Position numbers and translations under genes: made by a program. The notes beneath the pieces were generated by a model. The model searched no databases, was not told the DNA's origin, and was given only the letters and a program-made list of their open reading frames with translations. Shown piece by piece: positions 18,461 to 26,406 of a DNA stretch of 64,000 nt (the stretch's first letter is position 1; each line of letters begins with the position of its first letter). This stretch comes from Pseudomonas tehranensis (GTDB lineage: Bacteria > Pseudomonadota > Gammaproteobacteria > Pseudomonadales > Pseudomonadaceae). The DNA is taken from contig NZ_JABWQV010000003.1 in NCBI RefSeq assembly GCF_014268615.1, positions 1 to 64,000 on the forward strand, written 5' to 3'.

Positions 18461-19633
18461 ATGAAACTTCCTCCGCTTGTCGCTGCTGTTTCGAGCCTAA
18501 GTAACGAAGAAATAACCCGTTATAGTCGACACTTGTTGATTCCTGATGTGGGCGTGGAAGGGCAGTGTCGTTTAAAGAGCAGCAAAGTACTGGTCATCGG
18601 TGCCGGAGGCCTGGGTTCGCCGGCGTTGCTTTACCTGGCGGCGGCCGGTGTCGGTACCCTGGGTATCATCGATTTCGACCGGGTGGACGAGTCCAACCTG
18701 CAGCGCCAGGTGATCCATCGGGTTGCCACGGTGGGCCAGTTGAAGGTCGACAGTGCCGCCGAGGCGATCAACGCACTGAACCCCTATGTAAAAGTCGAAC
18801 GTCACACAGAGCGACTGGAACCGCAAAGCGCGGTGCAACTGTTCAGCCAATATGACCTTATCCTCGATGGCACTGACAATTTCGCCACCCGCTACCTGGT
18901 CAACGATGCCTGTGTGCTGGCCGGCAAACCCTACGTCTGGGGGTCGATCTTCCGCTTCGAAGGCCAGGCCTCGGTGTTCTGGGAAAGCGCCCCTGGCGGC
19001 GTCGGTCTCAACTACCGCGACCTGTATCCCGAGCCGCCTCCGCCCGAGCTGGCACCATCCTGTTCCGAAGGTGGGGTGCTGGGCATTTTGTGTGCGTCCA
19101 TCGGCGCAATCATGGCCACTGAGGCGATCAAGCTGATCACCGGCATCGGCGATAGCCTGCTGGGGCGCCTGATGGTGTACGACGCGTTGGACATGTCCTA
19201 CCGACAGATGCCGCTGCGGCGCTCTCCGGGTCGTCAGCCCATCACGGGCCTGAGCGATTACCAGGCCTTTTGCGGCCTGAGCGCGCCCCACGGCGTGCAG
19301 GATTCAGACATCCCTTCGATCAGCGCCAGGCAATTGCAGGTATTGCGCGAAAGCGGTCAGGACGTGTTGTTGATCGATGTGCGTGACCGCACCGAATGGG
19401 ACATCGTGCGGATCCATGGCGCCCAGCACATGCCCAAGGGGCCGAAGACAGCAGAGCTGATCGAAACCCGGTTCGGCAAGCACGCCAACCTGGTCCTGCA
19501 CTGCAAGACCGGCGCGCGCTCGAAAGCGGTATTGCTTGAGCTTCAACGGCGAGGCTTCAGCAACGTACGCAACCTCGATGGCGGCGTGCTGGCCTGGGTT
19601 CGGGATGTCGAGCCAGCGTTGCCGGCCTATTGA
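18461..19633 (+). CDS. MoeZ/QbsC-like sulfur-carrier adenylyl/sulfurtransferase (ThiF + rhodanese)
   Basis: This 390-residue protein joins an E1-like ThiF/MoeB domain (ATP loop GAGGLGS at 47-53, IIDFDRVDESNLQRQ, Cys201 in PSCSEGGVLG) to a C-terminal rhodanese domain (active Cys348 in HCKTGARS). It would adenylate the Gly-Gly end of a ubiquitin-like carrier and load sulfur to form a thiocarboxylate. The stretch YRDLYPEPPPP lacks the Cys pair of the zinc site in MoeB, as in the MoeZ subgroup. Length fits MoeZ (about 390 residues). It is first in an operon with a JAMM protease and a carrier, as in thiocarboxylate siderophore loci such as qbs and pdt. Confidence 0.9.
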   Translation: MKLPPLVAAVSSLSNEEITRYSRHLLIPDVGVEGQCRLKSSKVLVIGAGGLGSPALLYLAAAGVGTLGIIDFDRVDESNLQRQVIHRVATVGQLKVDSAAEAINALNPYVKVERHTERLEPQSAVQLFSQYDLILDGTDNFATRYLVNDACVLAGKPYVWGSIFRFEGQASVFWESAPGGVGLNYRDLYPEPPPPELAPSCSEGGVLGILCASIGAIMATEAIKLITGIGDSLLGRLMVYDALDMSYRQMPLRRSPGRQPITGLSDYQAFCGLSAPHGVQDSDIPSISARQLQVLRESGQDVLLIDVRDRTEWDIVRIHGAQHMPKGPKTAELIETRFGKHANLVLHCKTGARSKAVLLELQRRGFSNVRNLDGGVLAWVRDVEPALPAY

Positions 19634-19654
19634 GCCTGAAGATGAGGAGCGATA

Positions 19655-20062
19655 ATGCTGAGTATTCGTGCCGGCCTGCTGGAAGCCATGCTGGAGCAGG
19701 CGCGGCGGGATCATCCGCTGGAAACCTGCGGGATCGTCGCCGCACCCATAGGCGTTCGTACCGCCGAACGCCTGGTGCCCATGGACAACGCCGCCCGTTC
19801 GCCCACGTTCTTCAGTTTCGATCCCAGGCAACAACTGGCGGTCTGGCGAGCGCTGGACGAGCGAGACGAGGAGTGTCGGGTGATCTATCACTCTCATACC
19901 GCCAGTGTCGCTTATCCGAGCGCCGAGGATGTGCGTTATGCCGGTGATGCTTCGGTGCATTACGTCATTGTTTCAACACTGGCGGCGGTTGCCGAGTGCG
20001 TGCGAAGTTTTCGAATCATCAATAACAAAGTGACCGAAGAGCGTATTTGCGTGGTGCACTGA
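19655..20062 (+). CDS. JAMM/MPN+ metalloprotease (Mec/QbsD-like)
   Basis: This 135-residue protein carries a complete JAMM zinc motif: Glu23, then H79-S-H81, seven residues, Ser89, two residues, Asp92. Relatives are Mec of actinobacteria, which frees cysteine from the CysO carrier, and QbsD, which trims the QbsE carrier. It sits between the activating enzyme and the carrier gene. Because the carrier here already ends in Gly-Gly, hydrolysis of carrier adducts is more likely than tail trimming; this is inference. Confidence 0.88.
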   Translation: MLSIRAGLLEAMLEQARRDHPLETCGIVAAPIGVRTAERLVPMDNAARSPTFFSFDPRQQLAVWRALDERDEECRVIYHSHTASVAYPSAEDVRYAGDASVHYVIVSTLAAVAECVRSFRIINNKVTEERICVVH

Positions 20063-20133
20063 AAGTTATAAGCGATACCGCTCCACTCAATAATCAATGG
20101 TCAAAGGGCTGTTTAAAGCTCAGGGAGTTCTGC

Positions 20134-20406
20134 ATGTCGATTTTTGTCACGGTGCCAACTTTATTGCGCACTTTCACCCAGGATCAAAAGCGTATTGAAG
20201 TTCAGGGTCAGACCGTTCTTGACGTTATCGAATACATGGAAAAACAGTATCCGGGGGTCAAGGAACGGCTGATCGGCGATGGCCAGGTGCATCGTTTCGT
20301 GAACATCTACGTCAACGATGACGACATCCGCTTTGTCGACAACCTCGCCACGGTACTCAAGGCCGGCGATAGCCTCACCATTCTCCCGGCCGTGGCCGGC
20401 GGTTGA
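20134..20406 (+). CDS. CysO/ThiS/MoaD-like sulfur carrier ending in Gly-Gly
   Basis: This 90-residue ubiquitin-fold carrier ends exactly in ILPAVAGG, so the C-terminal Gly-Gly is exposed without processing. The segment HRFVNIYVNDDDIRF and the overall length strongly resemble actinobacterial CysO. The start at 20134 has CAGGGAG upstream; the longer frame from 20047 is not supported. It would be adenylated and thiocarboxylated by the MoeZ-like enzyme and donate sulfide to an activated acyl group, probably one made by the downstream AMP ligase. Confidence 0.9.
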   Translation: MSIFVTVPTLLRTFTQDQKRIEVQGQTVLDVIEYMEKQYPGVKERLIGDGQVHRFVNIYVNDDDIRFVDNLATVLKAGDSLTILPAVAGG

Positions 20407-20490
20407 GGCAGGACGCTGACCCGGGGCTGCGCGCGGCACCTCACCAAAGGCCCGCGCGCGGCGGTATGGAAACCTGCTGGTATATGTCTT

Positions 20491-22344
20491 ATGTCCCGTC
20501 TTCTACAGGGTTGCAGTCTCTCCGGCTGTTTTGAACAAGTGCCCGTCGGCTTCGCTGCGCTGGCCGCGTCACTGCGCTACCAGGCGACGACGCTGGGCCT
20601 GGAACATCGTCCGTCCTACGGCGATCCATTGGCCTGCGGGCTGGGATTCTCCTTTCATCATCCGGACCTTTCGCCGATCGAAGGGATGATTCACGGCTGG
20701 CCCGATGGCAGCGCCCACGGCGTCACCGAACATACCGTGCAGGCTGCCTGCGGATTGATGTCGGTGCATGGCCGGGCCAGTGGCAAGGCCCAGGGCTTGG
20801 GGCTCGACTATGTCTCGACCCTGAGCGCCAGTCTGGCCCTGCAGGGTGCGCTGGCTGCCGCCCTGGGCCAGTTGCGTGGCGGTCGTTTCAATCACGTCAG
20901 CAGTTCCCTGGGCGCCGCCGGGGTGCTGGGCATCGGTCAATACCTGGCCGGTGCCACCGCTGCCGACGAGGCCGAGCGCCTGCTCCCCGGCGCGACCTGT
21001 TCGAAGAATCGTCCACCGTTCGTTTCCGCCGACGGTGTGCATTTCGAACTGGAAACCCTCGATGCCGAGCCTTGGCGGCGTTTCTGGGCCGCGGTGGGCA
21101 TCGACGCCGAGCAGGCCGGCCAGGGCTGGAAGGCCTTCCTGTTGCGTTACGCCAAGGCGGTGGCGCCGATGCCGATGGTGTTGCGCCAGGCCTTGGCGCG
21201 ACTGTCCATGGCCCGTATCAATGCCTTGTGCGCGTTGAGCGGCATGGCTGTTTGCCCGCTGCGCAGCCTCGCCGAGCGGCGTGCCGACGAGGATTTGCCC
21301 GGGCAATTGAAACAAGGCCCCTGGGCGTTCGACGGAGGCGTTACCGATGGCCGGACATTGTCCGCGTTGACGTCGGGCGAATTGCCGTTGAACGGTCTGA
21401 CGGTGATTGAATCCTGTCGCCGGATCCAGGGGCCATTGGCCGGGCATCTATTGGCAATGCTGGGCGCCGAGGTACTGCGCATCGAGTTGCCCGGTGGCGA
21501 TCCATTGCGGGCCATGCCGCCCTGCGTTGAAGGCGTATCGGTGCGCTTCGATGCCCTCAATCGGCTCAAACAGGTGCGCGAACTCGATATCAAGTCAGTC
21601 GCCGGTCGTGAAGAACTCTACGAGCGTGTGCGCCATGCCGACGTGTTCCTGCATAACTGGGCACCGGGCAAGGCCGCGCAACTGGCGCTGGACCGCGCCG
21701 ACCTGGCACGGATCAACCCGGGCCTGGTGTACGCCTATGCCGGTGGCTGGGGCCACGACCGCCCGGGTGAATCGTTGCCGGGCACCGACTTTGTTGTGCA
21801 GGCATGGTCCGGTGTTGGCGAACAGATCGGCCAGGCCTCGGGCACGCCGGGCGGTTCGCTGTTCACCGTGCTGGATGTGCTGGGCGGTGTGGTTGCCGCC
21901 CAAGGGGTGACTGCCGCCCTGGTCCATCGCGCCCTCAGCGGTCAGGCGGTGCGGGTCGACAGCTCGTTGCTCGGTGCAGCCAATTTGTTGTGCGCCCAAT
22001 CACTACAGGACGCAGATCAGCCCCAGGCCAGTCTGCTCAAGGGCGTGTACCCGACCCAGTCCGGCTTGCTGGCGATCGATTGCCAGACTCCGGCCCAGTT
22101 TGAACAACTGCGCCGAATCCTCGCCCTGGATTCGCAAACCACTGCGCAGAGGCTGGACGCAGTGCTGGGCAGCGCCCTGTTGTCACAAGCGGCCCAGACC
22201 TGGCAACAGCTGCTGGACGCCGCCGCCATACCGGCTTGCGTGGTCGTAGAAGACCTATCGCAGCTGGACCAAGACAGGCGATTGAAGCCGTGCTTAAGCC
22301 TGAATGCCTATACCTCGGTCAACGCTCACTGGAGTTTTCGATGA
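20491..22344 (+). CDS. Two-lobed CaiB/BaiF family III CoA-transferase-like protein
   Basis: This 617-residue protein has a C-terminal half (from about residue 300) that is a clear family III CoA-transferase: LAMLGAEVLRIELPGGDP, DVFLHNWAPG and the catalytic-type Asp433 in LPGTDFVVQAWSG. The N-terminal ~290 residues look like a second, degenerate copy (HGRASGKAQGLGLDYVS, SSSLGAAGVLG) without an evident catalytic Asp. Normal members have about 400 residues. It could move CoA between acyl groups, or act as a non-CoA acyl-transfer scaffold. Its stop overlaps the AMP-ligase start. Ribosome-site evidence for the ATG at 20491 is weak. Confidence 0.8.
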   Translation: MSRLLQGCSLSGCFEQVPVGFAALAASLRYQATTLGLEHRPSYGDPLACGLGFSFHHPDLSPIEGMIHGWPDGSAHGVTEHTVQAACGLMSVHGRASGKAQGLGLDYVSTLSASLALQGALAAALGQLRGGRFNHVSSSLGAAGVLGIGQYLAGATAADEAERLLPGATCSKNRPPFVSADGVHFELETLDAEPWRRFWAAVGIDAEQAGQGWKAFLLRYAKAVAPMPMVLRQALARLSMARINALCALSGMAVCPLRSLAERRADEDLPGQLKQGPWAFDGGVTDGRTLSALTSGELPLNGLTVIESCRRIQGPLAGHLLAMLGAEVLRIELPGGDPLRAMPPCVEGVSVRFDALNRLKQVRELDIKSVAGREELYERVRHADVFLHNWAPGKAAQLALDRADLARINPGLVYAYAGGWGHDRPGESLPGTDFVVQAWSGVGEQIGQASGTPGGSLFTVLDVLGGVVAAQGVTAALVHRALSGQAVRVDSSLLGAANLLCAQSLQDADQPQASLLKGVYPTQSGLLAIDCQTPAQFEQLRRILALDSQTTAQRLDAVLGSALLSQAAQTWQQLLDAAAIPACVVVEDLSQLDQDRRLKPCLSLNAYTSVNAHWSFR

Positions 22345-23990
22345 ACAACGCAGGCATCATTGATCTGGTTCCCGTTGAGGTTCGCAGTGTCTGGGAACGT
22401 GACGGGACTTACCCCAACCGTTCGGTCTACCAACTGTTCCGCGAGCACGCCCAGCGTGAACCGGAAAAATCCGCAGTGCTCTCGCCTGAGGGCACCCTCA
22501 GTTATGGCCAGTTACACGGCTATGCCCTACGCATGGCCGCTGGCCTGCGCGCTGCCGGGATCATGCCCGGCGATGTGGTGGCCTATCAGCTCACCAACAG
22601 TTGGCGTTGCTGCGCCATCGATCTGGCCGCTGCGGCACTGGGCGCCGTGGTTGCGCCTTTCCCGCCGGGGCGTGGCAGCCTGGACATCCAGGCCCTGGTG
22701 CGGCGCTGCGATGCCCGGGCGGTCATCGTTCCGGCCGAGTATGCCGGCATCGATCTATGCCAGGTCGTCGAGGCCCTGCGCCCGACGTTATTGTCGCTCC
22801 GGGTGTTGATCGTCGAAGGCAGTTCTCGGGAAGGCTGGTTGAGCCTGCAGGACCTGCTCGAGGCCGAGCCGCTTGTAGAGGCGCAACTGCCCCAGGTTTG
22901 CCCCAACTCACCGGTGCGCCTGCTGGTGTCTTCCGGCACCGAGTCAGAACCCAAGCTGGTGGCTTACTCGCACAATGCGCTGGTGGGTGGGCGCGGGCGT
23001 TTCCTGCAACGCATTCATCCCGAGGGCGCCACGTTCCGCGGTCTGTACCTGGTGCCGCTGGGCTCATCGTTCGGTTCCACCGCCACCTTTGGCAGCCTGT
23101 CGTGGCTCGGCGGGTCGATTGCCGTCTTGCCGCAGTTCGATGTAGCGGCGGCCATCGAGGCGATTGAACAGCTGCGCCCGACGCACATCCTTGGGGTGCC
23201 CACGATGCTTCAGCGCATCGCTGCCGATGCACGTCTGGCCGAGGTCGACAAATCCAGCCTGGTGGGGTTGATCTGCGGCGGCTCGCTGATCGACGAAGTC
23301 ACGGTGCGCCGCTGTGTCGAGGCTTTTGGCTGTGGTTTCATCAGCCTGTACGGCTCGGCGGATGGGGTGAACTGTCACAACACCCTGGACGACGCGTTGG
23401 AGGTGGTGTTCTACAGTGTCGGTCGACCGAACCCGGCGGTGTGCGCCATCAAGATTTTCGACGAGCAGGACCAGGAACTGCCCCAGGGCAGCGTCGGCGA
23501 AATCCGTGCGCGGGGGCCCTTGAGCCCGATGCAATACGTCAACGCGCCGGAACTCGATGCGCAGTATCGAGACGCCGAGGGCTGGGTCAAGACGGGCGAT
23601 CTTGGCTACATCGACGCAGACGGTTATCTGATTCTGGCCGGACGCAAGAAGGACATCATTATCCGTGGCGGCGCCAACATCAGCCCGGTGCAGATCGAAA
23701 CGCTGGCGACCGGTCATCCCGATGTGGTCAGTGTCGCCTGCGTGGCCGTGCCGGACCCGGACCTGGGCCAGCGCGTGTGCATTTGCGTGACCCTGCGCGA
23801 GGGCGCGTCGCGCTTCAGCTTGAGTGAGTTGACCGACTACCTGCGCGAGCAAGGATTGGAAGTCAATAAACTGCCCGAGTACCTGCGTTTCTATAAACAG
23901 CTGCCGCTGACGCCGGCGGGCAAGATCGACAAGAAGTCCCTGGCCGCTGAAGTGGCGTTCCTGGAGAGCGGGGCGGGCATCGCATGTTGA
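22341..23990 (+). CDS. Acyl-adenylate-forming ligase (ANL superfamily)
   Basis: This 549-residue protein has ANL motifs: the phosphate loop SSGTESEPK (197-205, a variant of the usual SGTTGxPK), GWVKTGDLGYIDADGYLILAGRKKD, and the C-terminal catalytic Lys in PAGKIDKK (about 528). It activates a carboxylic acid as acyl-AMP, then passes it to CoA or another nucleophile. In qbs- and pdt-type loci the comparable ligase activates the carboxylate that receives sulfur from the carrier. The start at 22341 overlaps the previous stop (ATGA); a longer frame from 22236 runs inside the upstream gene. The acid substrate is unknown. Confidence 0.88.
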   Translation: MNNAGIIDLVPVEVRSVWERDGTYPNRSVYQLFREHAQREPEKSAVLSPEGTLSYGQLHGYALRMAAGLRAAGIMPGDVVAYQLTNSWRCCAIDLAAAALGAVVAPFPPGRGSLDIQALVRRCDARAVIVPAEYAGIDLCQVVEALRPTLLSLRVLIVEGSSREGWLSLQDLLEAEPLVEAQLPQVCPNSPVRLLVSSGTESEPKLVAYSHNALVGGRGRFLQRIHPEGATFRGLYLVPLGSSFGSTATFGSLSWLGGSIAVLPQFDVAAAIEAIEQLRPTHILGVPTMLQRIAADARLAEVDKSSLVGLICGGSLIDEVTVRRCVEAFGCGFISLYGSADGVNCHNTLDDALEVVFYSVGRPNPAVCAIKIFDEQDQELPQGSVGEIRARGPLSPMQYVNAPELDAQYRDAEGWVKTGDLGYIDADGYLILAGRKKDIIIRGGANISPVQIETLATGHPDVVSVACVAVPDPDLGQRVCICVTLREGASRFSLSELTDYLREQGLEVNKLPEYLRFYKQLPLTPAGKIDKKSLAAEVAFLESGAGIAC

Positions 23991-25204
23991 GTGCAATAAG
24001 AGTCGGTAGCGCTCAGGACGTTGCTGAGCTGGCGTGCCAGGTTCGGCGTTTTGTCGATGAGCGCATTATCCCGGTGGAGGCTGAGCTGGCGGCCGAACCC
24101 CGACAAGCCGCCCGGCGCATCGCCGAGCTGAGTGCCCAGGCCCGGGCAGCCGGGTTGTGGGGCAACTTCTACCCCCAGGCCCTGGGCGGTCGGATTGCCA
24201 GCCTGCGTGCCTATCTGCTGGTAGCCGAGCAGGAGGGCCGGTCGGAGTACGCGCCGACGATCTTCGGTGACGACGCCACGTTGGATCTGCACATGTTGAG
24301 CCGGCATGCCGGCGAGGAGGTCCGCCAGCGCTTTCTCGCTCCGCTGGCGGCGGGGACGCTGGTCTCCAGCTATGGCATGTCCGAGCCGGACAGCATCGGT
24401 TCGATTCCGGCGACCCTCAACAGCCACGCCGAGTTCGTTGACGGCCACTGGCGGTTGAGCGGGCGCAAGTGGTTTATCTGTCGTGCCGAGCGGGCGGCAT
24501 TGGTCACGGTGATTGCCCGCACCGCGCCAGGGCCATTGGAGAGTGGGTTATCGATGCTGTTGGTTCCCACCGACTTGCCAGGCTTTCGCGTGGAGCGACC
24601 CTTGTCGATTCTCGGGCGTTTTTCCGGGCAGGGAGAACTTTCGTTCGATCAGGTTCACGTCCCGGCCAGCCATGTGCTGGGCGAGGTGGGGCAGGGCCTG
24701 GCGTTGATGCAAGAGCGTCTGGCGTTGGGGCGCGTCCTGCGCTCGGTGCATTGGCTGGGACTGGCCCAGCGCTGCTTCGACCTGATGTGCGCACGGGTCC
24801 ATTCGTCCCGCGGCGTGCAGGCGCGGCTGGCGGACAAACAATTGGTTCGCCAGCGGGTGTTCCGGGTTTACCAAGGCATTGCCAGCGCCCGCGCACTGCT
24901 TCACGACGCCGCCGACAAATACGACGCAGGCGTCGCCAACAGCATCGAGGTGAATATCGCCAAGGTCGCCGCTTCCCAAGCCTTGAGCGAGGCGGCGGAC
25001 TCGGCGATCCAGATCATGGGCGCCGAAGGCCTGAGCGAACTGTCACCGTTGTCGGGTATTTATCGCACCGCGCGCACCACCCATATCCTCGACGGCACCG
25101 ACGATGCGCTGGTGAGCGCGGTAGGCCGGCAATTGCTCGACAGCTGCGGCGACGCGGGGCTGGACTTCGATTGGCCCTCCGTAATGGGGGGAGCAGGCCG
25201 ATGA
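23984..25204 (+). CDS. Acyl-CoA dehydrogenase-like flavoprotein
   Basis: This 406-residue protein has the acyl-CoA dehydrogenase three-domain layout (helical N-terminus; YGMSEPDSIGS and LSGRKWFICRAE in the beta domain; a C-terminal helical domain). At the usual catalytic Glu position, in the YEGT motif of MCAD-type enzymes, it has ILDGTDD (Asp370), reminiscent of ACAD10/11-like proteins. It overlaps the ligase gene by seven bases. It could introduce a double bond needed by the PigD-like step, or oxidise a ring to the aromatic state; both are inference. Confidence 0.83.
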   Translation: MLSAIRVGSAQDVAELACQVRRFVDERIIPVEAELAAEPRQAARRIAELSAQARAAGLWGNFYPQALGGRIASLRAYLLVAEQEGRSEYAPTIFGDDATLDLHMLSRHAGEEVRQRFLAPLAAGTLVSSYGMSEPDSIGSIPATLNSHAEFVDGHWRLSGRKWFICRAERAALVTVIARTAPGPLESGLSMLLVPTDLPGFRVERPLSILGRFSGQGELSFDQVHVPASHVLGEVGQGLALMQERLALGRVLRSVHWLGLAQRCFDLMCARVHSSRGVQARLADKQLVRQRVFRVYQGIASARALLHDAADKYDAGVANSIEVNIAKVAASQALSEAADSAIQIMGAEGLSELSPLSGIYRTARTTHILDGTDDALVSAVGRQLLDSCGDAGLDFDWPSVMGGAGR

Positions 25205-26406
25205 GCGAGCACGCTGCTTCACGGGGCGTATGGCTGCGGCTGGGGCTCACCGCAGCGATGGCCTTGCCGATGCTGATTTTCTACGCGGTCGGCACCCTTG
25301 GGCCGCTGATGGTCGCGGACCTCGGTGTGCCGAGCCATTGGTTGGGCTGGCTGATCACCAGTGCGTTCGGTTTTGCCGCCGTGTTGTCGCTGTGGGCCGG
25401 GCCGTTGGTCAATCGCCTCGGCACCCGGCGTGCCCTGGCGCTGCTGTTCTGGAGCACGCTGGTGGCGTACGGGTTACTGGCGAGTTTGCCGGGGTTCGGC
25501 GGTGTGATACTGGCACTGGCGGCCTGCGGCATTGCCCAGGCGCTGGCCAATCCGGCGACCAATCTGTTGATCGCCGAGCGCGTTGAGCCCCGGCAAAAGG
25601 CGGCGGTAGTCGGCTTGAAACAGTCCGGGGTGCAGGTCTCGGCTTTGTTCGCCGGCCTATTGTTGCCCAGTCTGGCCCTGAGCCTGGGCTGGCGGGGTGC
25701 CTTGGCCACGTTGCTATTACCGGCGTTGCTCCTGGCGCTGTGGGGGCCACGGGTGGCTGCCCGTGAGCATTCGGCTAAACCCCAGGGATTGGCTTTGACT
25801 CGACCCAATGCTCGTCTGGCGCTGCTGATGAGCGTGCAACTGTGCGTAGGCATCGTGCTGTCGTCGTTCGTAACGTTTCTTGGCATCTTTGCCGCACAGC
25901 AAGGCATGACCGCGCATTGGATCGGCGCATTGATCGCCGGTTTCGGCGTGATGGGCATCGCCGCCCGGGTCGGGCTGACCCCGTTGGGCGCGCGGATGGC
26001 CGATGAGTCCTGGTTGCTGCTGTTGCTATTGCTGTTGTCGGGCGTGGCGTTGTGGCTGACCTCGCTGGCCTTGCCCGTGCGCCATTGGCCGCTGTGGGCG
26101 GGCGCTTTGGGCATGGGCCTGACGGCCGTGGCGACCAACGCCATCGCCATGAGCATGGTGCTGCGCGATCCAGGGTTTGGTAGCCCGGCGGCGGCAGCCG
26201 GGCTGCTGTCGGTGGGCTTTTTTGGCGGGTTCGCCGTGGGGCCTCCGTTGTTCGGTCTATTGCAACGCGGACCTTGGGGGTTCGCCGATGCGTGGCTGCT
26301 GTTGATCGGGGTACTCGTGGTGGGCGGTCTATCGAGCCTGCTGCTGATCCGCCTGCGGCAACGCCATAAAGCGCCTACCGCCACCGGGCTGAGGGCGGTC
26401 AAATGA
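25201..26406 (+). CDS. MFS transporter, probable product exporter
   Basis: This 401-residue protein has about twelve membrane helices and major-facilitator motifs (NRLGTRRALALLF after helix 2; GLKQSGVQVSALFAG). It resembles the CynX/NarK-like sugar and anion MFS branch. The ATG at 25201 overlaps the previous stop (ATGA); the much longer open frame from 24469 is antisense-like and rejected. As the second permease in the locus, placed at the end with the biosynthesis genes, it probably exports the product. Direction is inferred. Confidence 0.8.
   Translation: MSEHAASRGVWLRLGLTAAMALPMLIFYAVGTLGPLMVADLGVPSHWLGWLITSAFGFAAVLSLWAGPLVNRLGTRRALALLFWSTLVAYGLLASLPGFGGVILALAACGIAQALANPATNLLIAERVEPRQKAAVVGLKQSGVQVSALFAGLLLPSLALSLGWRGALATLLLPALLLALWGPRVAAREHSAKPQGLALTRPNARLALLMSVQLCVGIVLSSFVTFLGIFAAQQGMTAHWIGALIAGFGVMGIAARVGLTPLGARMADESWLLLLLLLLSGVALWLTSLALPVRHWPLWAGALGMGLTAVATNAIAMSMVLRDPGFGSPAAAAGLLSVGFFGGFAVGPPLFGLLQRGPWGFADAWLLLIGVLVVGGLSSLLLIRLRQRHKAPTATGLRAVK

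Noticed and set aside
24469-25200. Long N-terminal extension of the exporter frame
   Set aside because: The extension overlaps the acyl-CoA dehydrogenase-like gene in another frame and is Arg/Gly-rich; the ATG at 25201 with an ATGA overlap is the natural start.
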